A stretch of DNA of 36,173 nucleotides from Candidatus Poribacteria bacterium (GTDB taxonomy: Bacteria > Poribacteria > WGA-4E > WGA-3G). The translations under genes were made by a program, and so were the position numbers. Numbering within the stretch: the first letter of the stretch is position 1; the number at the start of each line of letters is the position of its first letter. The notes beneath the pieces were generated by a model. That model saw only the letters and a program-made list of their open reading frames with translations, searched no databases and was not told the DNA's origin. Of this stretch, positions 24,920 to 32,684 are shown piece by piece. The stretch spans positions 1 through 36,173 of the forward strand of contig JAJEEK010000038.1 of assembly GCA_022821065.1 (NCBI GenBank), given 5' to 3'.

Positions 24920-27223
24920 ATGTCAGAATATAGTGTTGTCGGACAGAAAGTAAAACGTGTTGATGCGGTCGAAAAAGTAACCGGTGCCGCTCAATACGGT
25001 GCAGATGTCCATCCGCCTGGCATGCTCTACGGCAAGATTGTCCGTAGTAAGCACGCCCACGCCAATATACGCAGCATTGACACCAGCGAAGCCGAAAAGT
25101 TACCAGGGGTCAGGGCAATTATTACGCAAGATGATGTTCCCAGTGGGCGTAGAGTTTTCGCAACCGATAAAGTGCTCTACTTAGGTGAACCGCTCGCTGC
25201 TGTTGCTGCAACCGATCCAGATATCGCTGAAGAAGCCGCTGAACTCATCGAAATTGATTATGAAGTCCTGCCAGTTGTTCAAGACGTTATGGAATCCATC
25301 AAGCCGTCTGCACCACGCTTGCACAGTGATGACACAAAAGATGGACCGAATCGACGCGAGATTACCGGGCAAATCCGGCAGCTTTCGCGTGATAAAGAGA
25401 ACGACCACAGCGACGAAATCAGCAAACTTGAAGCAGAATTAGAGAACTACGCCGACGAAGTCTATTACAACATCTCCGCTGAAAGCCATTCCGAAGCTGG
25501 TGATGTCGAAAAAGGGTTCGCAGAATGCGATGTCGTTGTTGAGGATACATACGTGATTCCGCGTGTCCACCAGACCTATATGGAGCCGCACGTCTCTGTC
25601 GCGAGTGCAGACTCCTCTGGCAAGATTACCGTCTGGGCATCCACGCAGGGACCGTTTGCTATCCGTTCCGGTATCGCTGGTACGCTCGGTATTCCGTTGA
25701 CGCAAATTAACGTCATCGGGACGACGATGGGTGGCGGTTTCGGTGGACGTTTTGGCGTGATTATCACACACGTTCCCGCCGTGCTACTCTCACAGAAAAC
25801 GGGGCGTCCGGTACGCGTTCAGATGACGCGCGAAGAGGAATTCATTGATGGTAGACCGGCCCCCGGATGTGTTATCAAACTCAAGACCGGTGCCACGAAA
25901 GACGGACGTATCCTTGCCCGTCAAGCACTCGCCTTCTGGGATTCTGGCTCTGTGTCGGGGGCATCCATCGGAAGCACAATCCGGGTCCGTGGGGTCTATA
26001 AGATTCCGAACCTGAAAATAGATGCTTACGGCGTTCACACGAACAAGTCCGGGACCGCTGCCTACAGAGCGCCCGGTGCACCCCAAGCGATTTTTGCAGG
26101 TGAATCCCAACTCGACGAGATCGCGGAACGTATCGGTATGGATCCGGTCAAATTCCGCCTCATGAACATGCGCGAAGAGGGCGATCAGGTGCCTGCGGGT
26201 GGTGAGGAACCCAAAGTCGGCTATAAAGAGACCTTGGAGGCTGTCGCCGATGCCGCCGGGTGGTGGGATCGAGAAGCCGGTGAAAACCAAGGTTGGGGTG
26301 TTGCTGTCGGTGATTGGACGAACGGTTGCGGTCCCGGTGGTGTCTACGTCTCTGTTCACGAGGATGGTAGTGTCCGTATCTTCCACGGGTCGATGGACAT
26401 CACAGGAACGGATACCGCAATTTCGCAAATTATCGCCGAGATCCTGACAGTGCCGTATGGAAGCGTCACGATTCGGCGCGGTGATACGGATTCCGCTCCG
26501 TATTCGACGGGTTCAGGGGGTAGCGTTGTGACGTTCACGATGGGTAACACCGCCAAATTAGCGGCTGAGGACGCACACCGTCGGGTTCTTGAACTCGCCT
26601 CTGAGCGGTTGAATACGAATGTCGAGAATCTTGAACTCAAAGAGGGTGCCGTTCATGTCGTTAGTGCGGAGCCGCCGAAGTCTATCTCATTAGGTGAACT
26701 CGCGGCGTATAGTCTTTCGACGACCGGCGGTCCGATCGTCGGAAAAGGTTCGTTCGCACGGCAACCGAGTACACCGGCACTCGCGGCACAGATCGCCAAA
26801 GTCGAAGTCGATCCAGAGACAGGCAGAACCAGAGTCCTCAAACTCGTTGCCTCTCAAGATGTCGGCTTCGCTATCAACCCGATGGCGGTTGAAGGGCAGA
26901 TCGAAGGCGGAACTGTACAAGGCTACGCATGGGCAATGATGGAAGAGATGCAGTACAACGAAAACGGCAACGTCAACCCCGGTTTCGTCGATTACCGGGT
27001 CCCGACCTCCGCAGACCTCCCAACGGTAGAGTCTGTCATTGTTGAAGTGCCTGCCCCGAACGGTCCTTATGGTGCCAAAGGTGTTGGCGAACCGCCTATC
27101 ACACCGACGTTAGCGACGATGGCAAACGCTGTCAAAGATGCCATCGGTGTACGGATTACGGAATTGCCGATCAAACCTGAAAAGGTTGTTGATGCTTTGA
27201 AAAGCAACGGACACAGTCCGTAA
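24920..27223 (+). CDS. Molybdopterin-binding subunit of a xanthine dehydrogenase-family enzyme
   Basis: 767 residues. Catalytic subunit of a three-part molybdenum hydroxylase that oxidises aldehydes, purines or aromatic acyl-CoAs. Mo-cofactor contacts: QGPF at 243-246, TTMGGGFGGRFG at 268-279, AYRAPGAPQA at 381-390, and the catalytic Glu724 in KGVGEPP. The AYRAPG loop differs from the AYxCSFR of true CO dehydrogenase, so it is not a form I CoxL. Residues about 138-185 (HSDDTKDGPN..ISKLEAELENY) are a charged, coiled-coil-like insert not usual in the family. GGAG precedes the ATG. Last operon gene; a strong hairpin follows 50 bp downstream. Confidence 0.95.
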   Translation: MSEYSVVGQKVKRVDAVEKVTGAAQYGADVHPPGMLYGKIVRSKHAHANIRSIDTSEAEKLPGVRAIITQDDVPSGRRVFATDKVLYLGEPLAAVAATDPDIAEEAAELIEIDYEVLPVVQDVMESIKPSAPRLHSDDTKDGPNRREITGQIRQLSRDKENDHSDEISKLEAELENYADEVYYNISAESHSEAGDVEKGFAECDVVVEDTYVIPRVHQTYMEPHVSVASADSSGKITVWASTQGPFAIRSGIAGTLGIPLTQINVIGTTMGGGFGGRFGVIITHVPAVLLSQKTGRPVRVQMTREEEFIDGRPAPGCVIKLKTGATKDGRILARQALAFWDSGSVSGASIGSTIRVRGVYKIPNLKIDAYGVHTNKSGTAAYRAPGAPQAIFAGESQLDEIAERIGMDPVKFRLMNMREEGDQVPAGGEEPKVGYKETLEAVADAAGWWDREAGENQGWGVAVGDWTNGCGPGGVYVSVHEDGSVRIFHGSMDITGTDTAISQIIAEILTVPYGSVTIRRGDTDSAPYSTGSGGSVVTFTMGNTAKLAAEDAHRRVLELASERLNTNVENLELKEGAVHVVSAEPPKSISLGELAAYSLSTTGGPIVGKGSFARQPSTPALAAQIAKVEVDPETGRTRVLKLVASQDVGFAINPMAVEGQIEGGTVQGYAWAMMEEMQYNENGNVNPGFVDYRVPTSADLPTVESVIVEVPAPNGPYGAKGVGEPPITPTLATMANAVKDAIGVRITELPIKPEKVVDALKSNGHSP

Positions 27224-27273
27224 CTCACCACACAATGATATTTGTGAGGCATTCGTGCCGCACACATCCGAAT

Positions 27274-27307
27274 ATAGGTAGGTGCACCGTAAAGGACACC
27301 TACCTAT
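27274..27307 (+). terminator. Strong hairpin after the Mo-hydroxylase operon
   Basis: Perfect 11 bp arms ATAGGTAGGTG (27274-27284) and CACCTACCTAT (27297-27307) with a 12-base loop. There is no run of T after it, so it is not a textbook Rho-independent terminator; it may end or protect the operon mRNA, or be a repeat element. Confidence 0.45.
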
Positions 27308-27341
27308 CAACACGCTTGTCAAAAAGAGGAGAAGGCGTTCC

Positions 27342-27362
27342 AACTTTGATTAAATCAAAGTT
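27342..27362. promoter_or_regulatory. Palindrome before the toxin-antitoxin genes (probable operator)
   Basis: Arms AACTTTGATT and AATCAAAGTT flank a single central A, a perfect 10 bp inverted repeat. Outer flanks GGCGT (27334-27338) and ACGCC (27367-27371) extend it. It ends 20 bp before the antitoxin start. Antitoxins of this type usually bind such a site to control their own operon; the function here is inferred from place. Confidence 0.5.
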
Positions 27363-27381
27363 TTCTACGCCCAAAACATTG

Positions 27382-27600
27382 ATGACACGGCTTCTTGAAA
27401 AAGCTCTCAGCGAAATTTATAAACTGTCCCCTGAAGAACAGGATGCCATCGCTGCTGTGATCCTTGAAGAGTTGGAAGATGAACAGAGATGGAATAAGGC
27501 TTTTGCCGAATCACAGGATAAACTCACCCAACTTGCACACAAAGTCCGTACTGATATTAAAGCGGGGCATAGTCAAAAGATGGACATTGATGAGTTGTGA
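27382..27600 (+). CDS. Antitoxin of a RelE/ParE-type pair
   Basis: 72 residues from ATG 27382. Helical, with TRLLEKALSEIYKLSPEEQDAIAAVILEEL and an acidic C-terminal tail ending KMDIDEL. This plan (short helical DNA-binding or dimerising part, flexible toxin-binding tail) and the 4 bp overlap (GTGA) with a toxin gene support the assignment. A longer upstream frame exists but its first 49 codons cover the palindrome and look non-coding. No clear ribosome binding site before ATG 27382. Confidence 0.7.
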   Translation: MTRLLEKALSEIYKLSPEEQDAIAAVILEELEDEQRWNKAFAESQDKLTQLAHKVRTDIKAGHSQKMDIDEL

Positions 27601-27866
27601 ACTCATATTTAACAAGAGATTTTCTTGCTTGCTTTCGGCAGTTGCCACAAGATATCAAGAAAAAAACACGTAAAAACTACCGTCTCTGGCAACAAAACCC
27701 TAATCACCCAAGTTTGCGATTCAAGCGAGTGCATACCAGAGAACCGATTTACGCAGTCCGAATCGGAATTGCATGGCGTGCTTTGGGTTTAGCGGAAGGT
27801 AATGCTATCCATTGGTTTTGGATCGGTCCTCATGCCGAATATGACAGATTACTTCGTCAATTTTGA
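27597..27866 (+). CDS. RelE/ParE-family toxin
   Basis: 89 residues from GTG 27597, which overlaps the antitoxin TGA. RelE/ParE fold features: LTRDFLACFRQLPQDIKKKTRKNYRLW at the N-terminus (first helix pair), PSLRFKRVHTREPIYAVRIGIAWRALG (central strands) and HWFWIGPHAEYDRLL at the C-terminus. RelE toxins cut mRNA on the ribosome, ParE toxins act on gyrase; the two cannot be separated here. The GTG start and overlap suggest coupled, lower translation of the toxin. Confidence 0.82.
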   Translation: MNSYLTRDFLACFRQLPQDIKKKTRKNYRLWQQNPNHPSLRFKRVHTREPIYAVRIGIAWRALGLAEGNAIHWFWIGPHAEYDRLLRQF

Positions 27867-27902
27867 CTTTAATAAGGCATTACTTTTGGGAACTAAAAAC
27901 TT

Positions 27903-28619
27903 ATGTTTGGTGAAATTAGAAACGAACAAGGTGAACGCCTCGACTATACCTTTCACGAAGGCACTGGCAACAGAATTGTAGTGATTGGACACGGTGTTAC
28001 AGGCAACAAAGACAGACCTGCGCTTGTCGCTTTGGCAGAAGGGCTCGCCGCTGTGGGTATCTCTGCCCTGCGCTTTTCCTTCTCCGGTAACGGTGAATCG
28101 GAGGGTGCATTTACAGACTCCACGATCACCAAAGAGGTTGCCGACCTCGGTAAAGTTATTGACGCACTCAGCGAATACAAAGTCTGCTATGTCGGGCATA
28201 GTATGGGTGGGGCAGTCGGTGTGCTGCGCGCCGCCACGGATGAACGCATTGAAGCACTTGTCTCGCTCGCCGGAATGGTGCATACCAAAGCGTTTGCGGA
28301 ACGTGAATTTAGCGATGCTGTACCCGACGAAGGCTTCATGTGGGACGACCCGGATTGTCCGCTCTCACAAGCCTATATGGATGACATGGCAACGATTGAC
28401 AGCGTCGCAAAACAAGCAAGTAAATTTGCTGTTCCGTGGTTACTGGTGCACGGCACAGAAGACGACATCGTTCCGATTGAAGATAGCCACGACATCCTTC
28501 AGTTCGCAAACGAAGAAACAGAACTCCTTGAACTCCCCGGTGTAGACCATGTCTTTTCTGACGACGGTACCCCTATCATGGTCGAAAAAGTCGTGGCGTG
28601 GATTGATCGAAATTTATAA
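27903..28619 (+). CDS. Alpha/beta hydrolase
   Basis: 238 residues. Nucleophile elbow GHSMGG with Ser100, oxyanion region VIGHGVTGNKD, acid in HGTEDDIVP and His in GVDHVFS complete the triad. RFSFSGNGESEG is the typical loop of serine-aminopeptidase-like or esterase-type hydrolases (the S9-type lipase/peptidase family). No signal peptide, so cytoplasmic. Substrate unknown. It starts 37 bp after the toxin gene on the same strand. Confidence 0.92.
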   Translation: MFGEIRNEQGERLDYTFHEGTGNRIVVIGHGVTGNKDRPALVALAEGLAAVGISALRFSFSGNGESEGAFTDSTITKEVADLGKVIDALSEYKVCYVGHSMGGAVGVLRAATDERIEALVSLAGMVHTKAFAEREFSDAVPDEGFMWDDPDCPLSQAYMDDMATIDSVAKQASKFAVPWLLVHGTEDDIVPIEDSHDILQFANEETELLELPGVDHVFSDDGTPIMVEKVVAWIDRNL

Positions 28620-28646
28620 CGGTGATTCGCGATAAGGATAGGTTTA

Positions 28647-28874
28647 ATGGCACATATTGATAAGGTCAAGGAAGAAATTGGATGGTTGAAGATTATATTT
28701 GCGATTTTGATTGCCACGGATATTTCTTTGATTGCTTGGCTGATTCAAAATTACGGAAGGGTTAATCCATTTCTTTTTTTAGCTGGTTTGCTTGGAACAG
28801 TTTTGGTTGCCCTTGTAATTGTTTGGGTCAATAGTATTGCATACCGCAAGATAAATCAACTGGAGGATTTATGA
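28647..28874 (+). CDS. Small membrane protein with two helices
   Basis: 75 residues. Short polar N-terminus (MAHIDKVKEEIGWLK), two hydrophobic helices (IIFAILIATDISLIAWLI and LFLAGLLGTVLVALVIVWV) linked by a short loop, and a charged end (YRKINQLEDL). No family function known. AAGGA lies before the ATG. The stop overlaps the start of the next tiny gene (ATGA). Confidence 0.8.
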   Translation: MAHIDKVKEEIGWLKIIFAILIATDISLIAWLIQNYGRVNPFLFLAGLLGTVLVALVIVWVNSIAYRKINQLEDL

Positions 28875-28975
28875 TGGATTGGAGAGAATGGGCCGTTCTC
28901 GGTGTATTTATAGTGTTTCTCGTTTGCCTCGGTATTGTCGTAGGCACCGCTATAAAACATGCCAGTAAAAATTAA
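28871..28975 (+). CDS. 34-residue single-helix membrane protein
   Basis: ATG 28871 overlaps the preceding stop (ATGA), and GGAGG lies 4 bp upstream. The product MMDWREWAVLGVFIVFLV continues with CLGIVVGTAIKHASKN: a Trp-rich amphipathic start, one membrane helix and a basic tail. The overlap and ribosome binding site make it a credible gene. Seven bases further on the methyltransferase starts, so all three are probably one unit. Confidence 0.7.
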   Translation: MMDWREWAVLGVFIVFLVCLGIVVGTAIKHASKN

Positions 28976-28982
28976 ATAAAAA

Positions 28983-30113
28983 ATGAGTCAAGCACATTTA
29001 GGGTATGAAAGCAGAGTCAATTTAGGGAGTTACTACACGCCCCCTGAAATTGTAGGGACAGCGTGGAAGATGATCGCGCCATACCTGCGTCCACAGACCA
29101 CTGTCATCGATAGCGCGTGTGGATACGGCGATTTTCTGAAAAATAGTCGGCAGGCTACCACAATCGGCTGTGATATAGACGAAACTGCAATCGGTGTCGC
29201 TAAAAAGCACAATGACGAAGTCCGTTTTTTTTCAACGAACGCTTTGTGCGACGTATCAAGGGCAAAATTCGGTATCCCAGAAAAGTCCGATTTGATAGTC
29301 GTTGGAAACCCACCCTATAATGATAGAACATCCCTTATCCGTCACAGTATTAAAGACGTTAATTTTGACATCGATGAAGATATAGCGAGTCGGGACTTAG
29401 GTATATCATTTCTCCGATCTTACAATAAACTCGAAGCAGACCTTATCTGTGTTTTGCATCCGTTATCCTATTTGATTAAGCCGACCAATTTTAGACTCTT
29501 AAAGGAGTTCACTACAAATTACAAATTGATAGACGGTCTACTCATCAGCAGTTGGGAGTTTCCCGAATCGGCAAAGCACACGCCTTTCCCGATTGTCCTC
29601 GCGCTTTACAAGAGAGACACACAAGGAATGGCGTACGATTTTATTCGTTCTTTTCGTTTTCGGACAACGGGTAAAAATGGTTTTTGTCTCGGCGATTTCG
29701 ATTATATCGCCGGTTATATTGATAAATATCCTAAGAAGAAGAACCGATCTGCATACCATGATTCTCTATTTTTTTGGACACTGCGGGACATCAACGCACT
29801 AAAAAGAAACCGCACCTTTGTTGAAAACTACAGCACGAATACAATCGTCATCGACAAGCAAAAATTGGATTATTATGCATACATAGATGTGTTCAAAAGA
29901 AACCTGCATAGACTCCCCTTCTATTTCGGGAATTGCGATGTCCTTATAAACGATGAACTGTTCAGGCGATATAGAGTCGCTTTCATCAGCGATACCGTTA
30001 GACATCATCCGTTCCTCAAGAAGTATTTTCAGGTTAAACCGATAGCGGAACAACTGACAGAAACCGAATTAGATACGTATTTCAGATTGTTGTTTGGTGA
30101 ACATCATATTTAG
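28983..30113 (+). CDS. N6-adenine DNA methyltransferase (type II-like, orphan)
   Basis: 376 residues. N-terminus LGSYYTPPEIV is the usual lead-in of gamma-type N6-adenine methyltransferases; SAM-binding motif I VIDSACGYGDFL (41-52), acidic end of the second strand IGCDIDETAI, and catalytic NPPY at 109-112. The C-terminal half should hold the target-recognition part. No restriction endonuclease is adjacent. No ribosome binding site is seen before the ATG, 7 bp after the tiny membrane-protein gene, so translation may be coupled. More AT-rich than the metabolic genes around it, which suggests transfer. Confidence 0.88.
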   Translation: MSQAHLGYESRVNLGSYYTPPEIVGTAWKMIAPYLRPQTTVIDSACGYGDFLKNSRQATTIGCDIDETAIGVAKKHNDEVRFFSTNALCDVSRAKFGIPEKSDLIVVGNPPYNDRTSLIRHSIKDVNFDIDEDIASRDLGISFLRSYNKLEADLICVLHPLSYLIKPTNFRLLKEFTTNYKLIDGLLISSWEFPESAKHTPFPIVLALYKRDTQGMAYDFIRSFRFRTTGKNGFCLGDFDYIAGYIDKYPKKKNRSAYHDSLFFWTLRDINALKRNRTFVENYSTNTIVIDKQKLDYYAYIDVFKRNLHRLPFYFGNCDVLINDELFRRYRVAFISDTVRHHPFLKKYFQVKPIAEQLTETELDTYFRLLFGEHHI

Positions 30114-30148
30114 CGGTCTCTCAATCGCAATTTTGGAGAATTAGAACT

Positions 30149-30973
30149 ATGTCAACACCCCGTCTCTCAGTCTCAACGTGGAGTTTGCATCGGCAACTCG
30201 GGAAACCCGGATTCACTGGACCCGCGCACGGCATGCAGATCCCGACCGAAACCCACAACAAGGGACCTATTTCACTTTTGGAACTACCCGCACGTGTTGC
30301 CGAATTCGGCATTCACACCTTAGAGATTTGCCATTTCCATCTGCCCTCTGTCGAGAAGTCCTATCTCGCTGAACTCCGCGCCGCACTCGCGAATGCCGAT
30401 GTTGAACTCTTTTCCGTGTTGATTGACGATGGCGACATCACGCACCCATCCGATGCGGAACGCGACATCGCTTGGATAGAAAAGTGGATTGATATTGCTG
30501 GCGAACTCGATGCGAAGTGTGCACGCGTCATCGGTGGCAAAGCAGAACCGTCTGCGGAGACTGTAGCACAGAGCCGCGATGTCCTTGCACAACTCGCCAA
30601 ACGCGCTGAAACCGCAGGTATCCGCTTGATGAGCGAAAACTGGTTCTCTATCTTCTCTACACCCGAAAACGTCAATACCATTTTGGACGGATTAGACGGT
30701 AAGGTAGGACTCTGTCTCGACTTCGGTAACTGGCGTGGCGGGACAAAATACGAAGACCTTGCTGCAATTGCGCCGTTAGCAGAATCGTGTCATACGAAAG
30801 CACATTTCGCCGCACCCCGCGAGATGGACAAGGAAGATTACGTGCAATGCCTTGAACTCACCCAAAAAGCCGGTTTTGCCGGACCGCACACCCTTATCTA
30901 CGATGGTCCCGGCGACAACGAATGGGAAGGCTTGGCACTCGAACGCGAGGTCGTGAACCCGTACCTCAACTGA
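30149..30973 (+). CDS. Sugar phosphate isomerase/epimerase-like TIM-barrel protein
   Basis: 274 residues of the xylose isomerase-like barrel (AP endonuclease 2 family). Features: LSVSTWSLHRQLG start, GIHTLEICHFHLPS, ELFSVLIDDGDITHP, RLMSENWFSIFSTPENV with the metal-site Glu, VGLCLDFGNWRGG with Asp, and CHTKAHFAAPR with His. These match the metal-binding residues of sugar epimerases. Substrate unknown. GGAGA precedes the ATG. It ends 9 bp before the next gene. Confidence 0.92.
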   Translation: MSTPRLSVSTWSLHRQLGKPGFTGPAHGMQIPTETHNKGPISLLELPARVAEFGIHTLEICHFHLPSVEKSYLAELRAALANADVELFSVLIDDGDITHPSDAERDIAWIEKWIDIAGELDAKCARVIGGKAEPSAETVAQSRDVLAQLAKRAETAGIRLMSENWFSIFSTPENVNTILDGLDGKVGLCLDFGNWRGGTKYEDLAAIAPLAESCHTKAHFAAPREMDKEDYVQCLELTQKAGFAGPHTLIYDGPGDNEWEGLALEREVVNPYLN

Positions 30974-30982
30974 AAAAGAAAA

Positions 30983-31765
30983 ATGAATAACGACTTTATC
31001 TCAATCATAACAGACCGCATCGTGCAAGACTTCGACCCTTTGCAGATTATCCTTTTCGGTTCACAGGCACGAGGGGACGCAGACCGAAATAGCGACATAG
31101 ATCTGCTTGTGGTCTTTGCAAAACTCACAGATAAGCGGAAAACTGCTGTTGACATTGGGCACGCCCTATCTGATGTGCCTGTCGCAAAGGACATCCTTGT
31201 ATCCACACCCGAAGAGTTAGAACGCAGCCGCACGCGAATCGGATCCGTACTACGGTATGCCCAACAAGAGGGTAAAGTGCTTTGGAAGAGTTGGGACGCA
31301 GCCGCACATTATCGTAGGCCCAACAAGGAGGTACAGGCCGCTATGCAAACGGCTGATAGACTCGAAGATACCGCCCGCTGGCTCCGCTATGCAGCGGAAG
31401 ATTTAACAACAGCTGAAACGCTTTTAGCGCAAGTACATGTTCCACCTCGTCAAGCCTGTTGGCACGCCCAGCAAGCCGCTGAAAAGGCTCTAAAGGCGGT
31501 CCTAATTTTCTCGCAGATCGATTTTCGGAGAACACATAACTTGAATGTGCTACGGGATCTGTTGCCTGAGAGTTGGCAACTTAAAACAGCGCTGCCAAAC
31601 TTGAAGGACCTAAACAGATGGGCGGTTGAAGCTCGTTACCCAGAGAAGATGCGAGAAGCCACCGATAAAGATGCTTCCGAGGCTGTCGAACAAGCACGAT
31701 CCATCTGGACATCCGTATCTACTGCGCTTGCAGAACACGGTTATCATCCAGAGCAAAACCTATAA
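30983..31765 (+). CDS. Fused nucleotidyltransferase-HEPN protein
   Basis: 260 residues in two domains. Residues 1-110: minimal nucleotidyltransferase with FGSQARGDADRNSDIDLLVVF (Gly26, Ser27, metal-binding Asp38 and Asp40). Residues 125-255: HEPN domain with WLRYAAEDLTTAETLL, CWHAQQAAEKALKAVLI, RRTHNLNVLRDLL and VEARYPEKM. The two are more often separate neighbouring genes, as in MntA-HepT toxin-antitoxin pairs, where the transferase modifies the HEPN RNase. Fused here, so the activity may be internally controlled. Weak ribosome binding site. Confidence 0.87.
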   Translation: MNNDFISIITDRIVQDFDPLQIILFGSQARGDADRNSDIDLLVVFAKLTDKRKTAVDIGHALSDVPVAKDILVSTPEELERSRTRIGSVLRYAQQEGKVLWKSWDAAAHYRRPNKEVQAAMQTADRLEDTARWLRYAAEDLTTAETLLAQVHVPPRQACWHAQQAAEKALKAVLIFSQIDFRRTHNLNVLRDLLPESWQLKTALPNLKDLNRWAVEARYPEKMREATDKDASEAVEQARSIWTSVSTALAEHGYHPEQNL

Positions 31766-31807
31766 CTCTTTGGAAAATATGAAACCGACAACAGGACAGA
31801 TAAAAAT

Positions 31808-32650
31808 ATGTTTTCATTATTACAAGTCCAACACAGTCTAACCGTCGCTTGGAACGAACAACAGGTCTTGGGCTACCACTTCCCCGAAGACGGCAACCGC
31901 CCCTTTTGCCATCCGTTGAACCTGCCCGGTGCGCCGCCACTCACGATGAACGAACCCGGCGATCACGTGCATCACCAAGGCTTATGGGTCGCATGGAAAA
32001 AGGTCAACGATGTCAATTTTTGGGAACAACCCGGACGCGGCAGCGATCCGACAGGCTTCGGTAAGATCGTCCACCAGCGGATTGTAGAACAAAGCGCGGA
32101 TGCCGATAGTGCAACGATCGCAACAGAGAACGCATGGATCGATTGGGAAGGCACGACGCATCTCACGGAACAGAGAGAGATAACCGTCCATCCACCGAAA
32201 ACCGATGCCATGCAAATTTCTGTGTCGTTGACGCTTCAACCGAAGGCGCGCGAAGTCGTTTTAGATTTACGACGCGGCGAACCCGGTGCAGACGGCAGAT
32301 ATTACAGCGGTATGGCGATCCGTTTCGACAATAGTATCACGCCGGGCAACCTCTTGGATGCCGATGGACGCACCGAGCCGATGGACATCTTCGGTCAACA
32401 GAGCCGATGGTGCAGTTTCACAACACAACACCCGACTGATAACGAAACCTATGGTGTCGCCATCGTTGACCATCCGAATAACCCGCGCTATCCGACAACG
32501 TGGTGGGTCCGCAACCGCGAGAACTACTGTTTAATCCATCCCTCGCCTGTCTACTACGAACCATTCCGACTTGCCCCTGATGAGGCTTTGAATTTGCAAT
32601 ATCGCGTTGTGCTTTACCGCGGTCGACCCGATGCTGCGTTGTTCGCGTAG
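31808..32650 (+). CDS. DUF6807 (PmoA-like) family protein
   Basis: 280 residues. The family motif is GDHVHHQGLWVAWKKVNDVNFW near residue 55, with clustered His. Later WIDWEGTTHLTEQREITVHP and TTWWVRNRENYCLIHPSPVYYEPF. The family (PF14100) was named after methane oxygenase PmoA, but these are mostly soluble proteins found near sugar and dehydrogenase genes; it is not methane monooxygenase. Function unknown, possibly a carbohydrate-related beta-sandwich. AGGAC before the ATG. Confidence 0.88.
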   Translation: MFSLLQVQHSLTVAWNEQQVLGYHFPEDGNRPFCHPLNLPGAPPLTMNEPGDHVHHQGLWVAWKKVNDVNFWEQPGRGSDPTGFGKIVHQRIVEQSADADSATIATENAWIDWEGTTHLTEQREITVHPPKTDAMQISVSLTLQPKAREVVLDLRRGEPGADGRYYSGMAIRFDNSITPGNLLDADGRTEPMDIFGQQSRWCSFTTQHPTDNETYGVAIVDHPNNPRYPTTWWVRNRENYCLIHPSPVYYEPFRLAPDEALNLQYRVVLYRGRPDAALFA

Positions 32651-32684
32651 ATTATTTTGTAGCGATAAGGTAAACCGAGAAGTT

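Noticed and set aside
24920..27223. True carbon monoxide dehydrogenase large subunit (CoxL form I)
   Set aside because: The active-site loop reads AYRAPG, not AYxCSFR.
27235..27381. Longer antitoxin start at 27235
   Set aside because: The extra codons run through a strong hairpin and a perfect palindrome and have no protein-like pattern.
31808..32650. Methane monooxygenase subunit
   Set aside because: The PmoA label of PF14100 is historical; the protein is soluble, with no membrane helices, and has no copper-site pattern of particulate methane monooxygenase.
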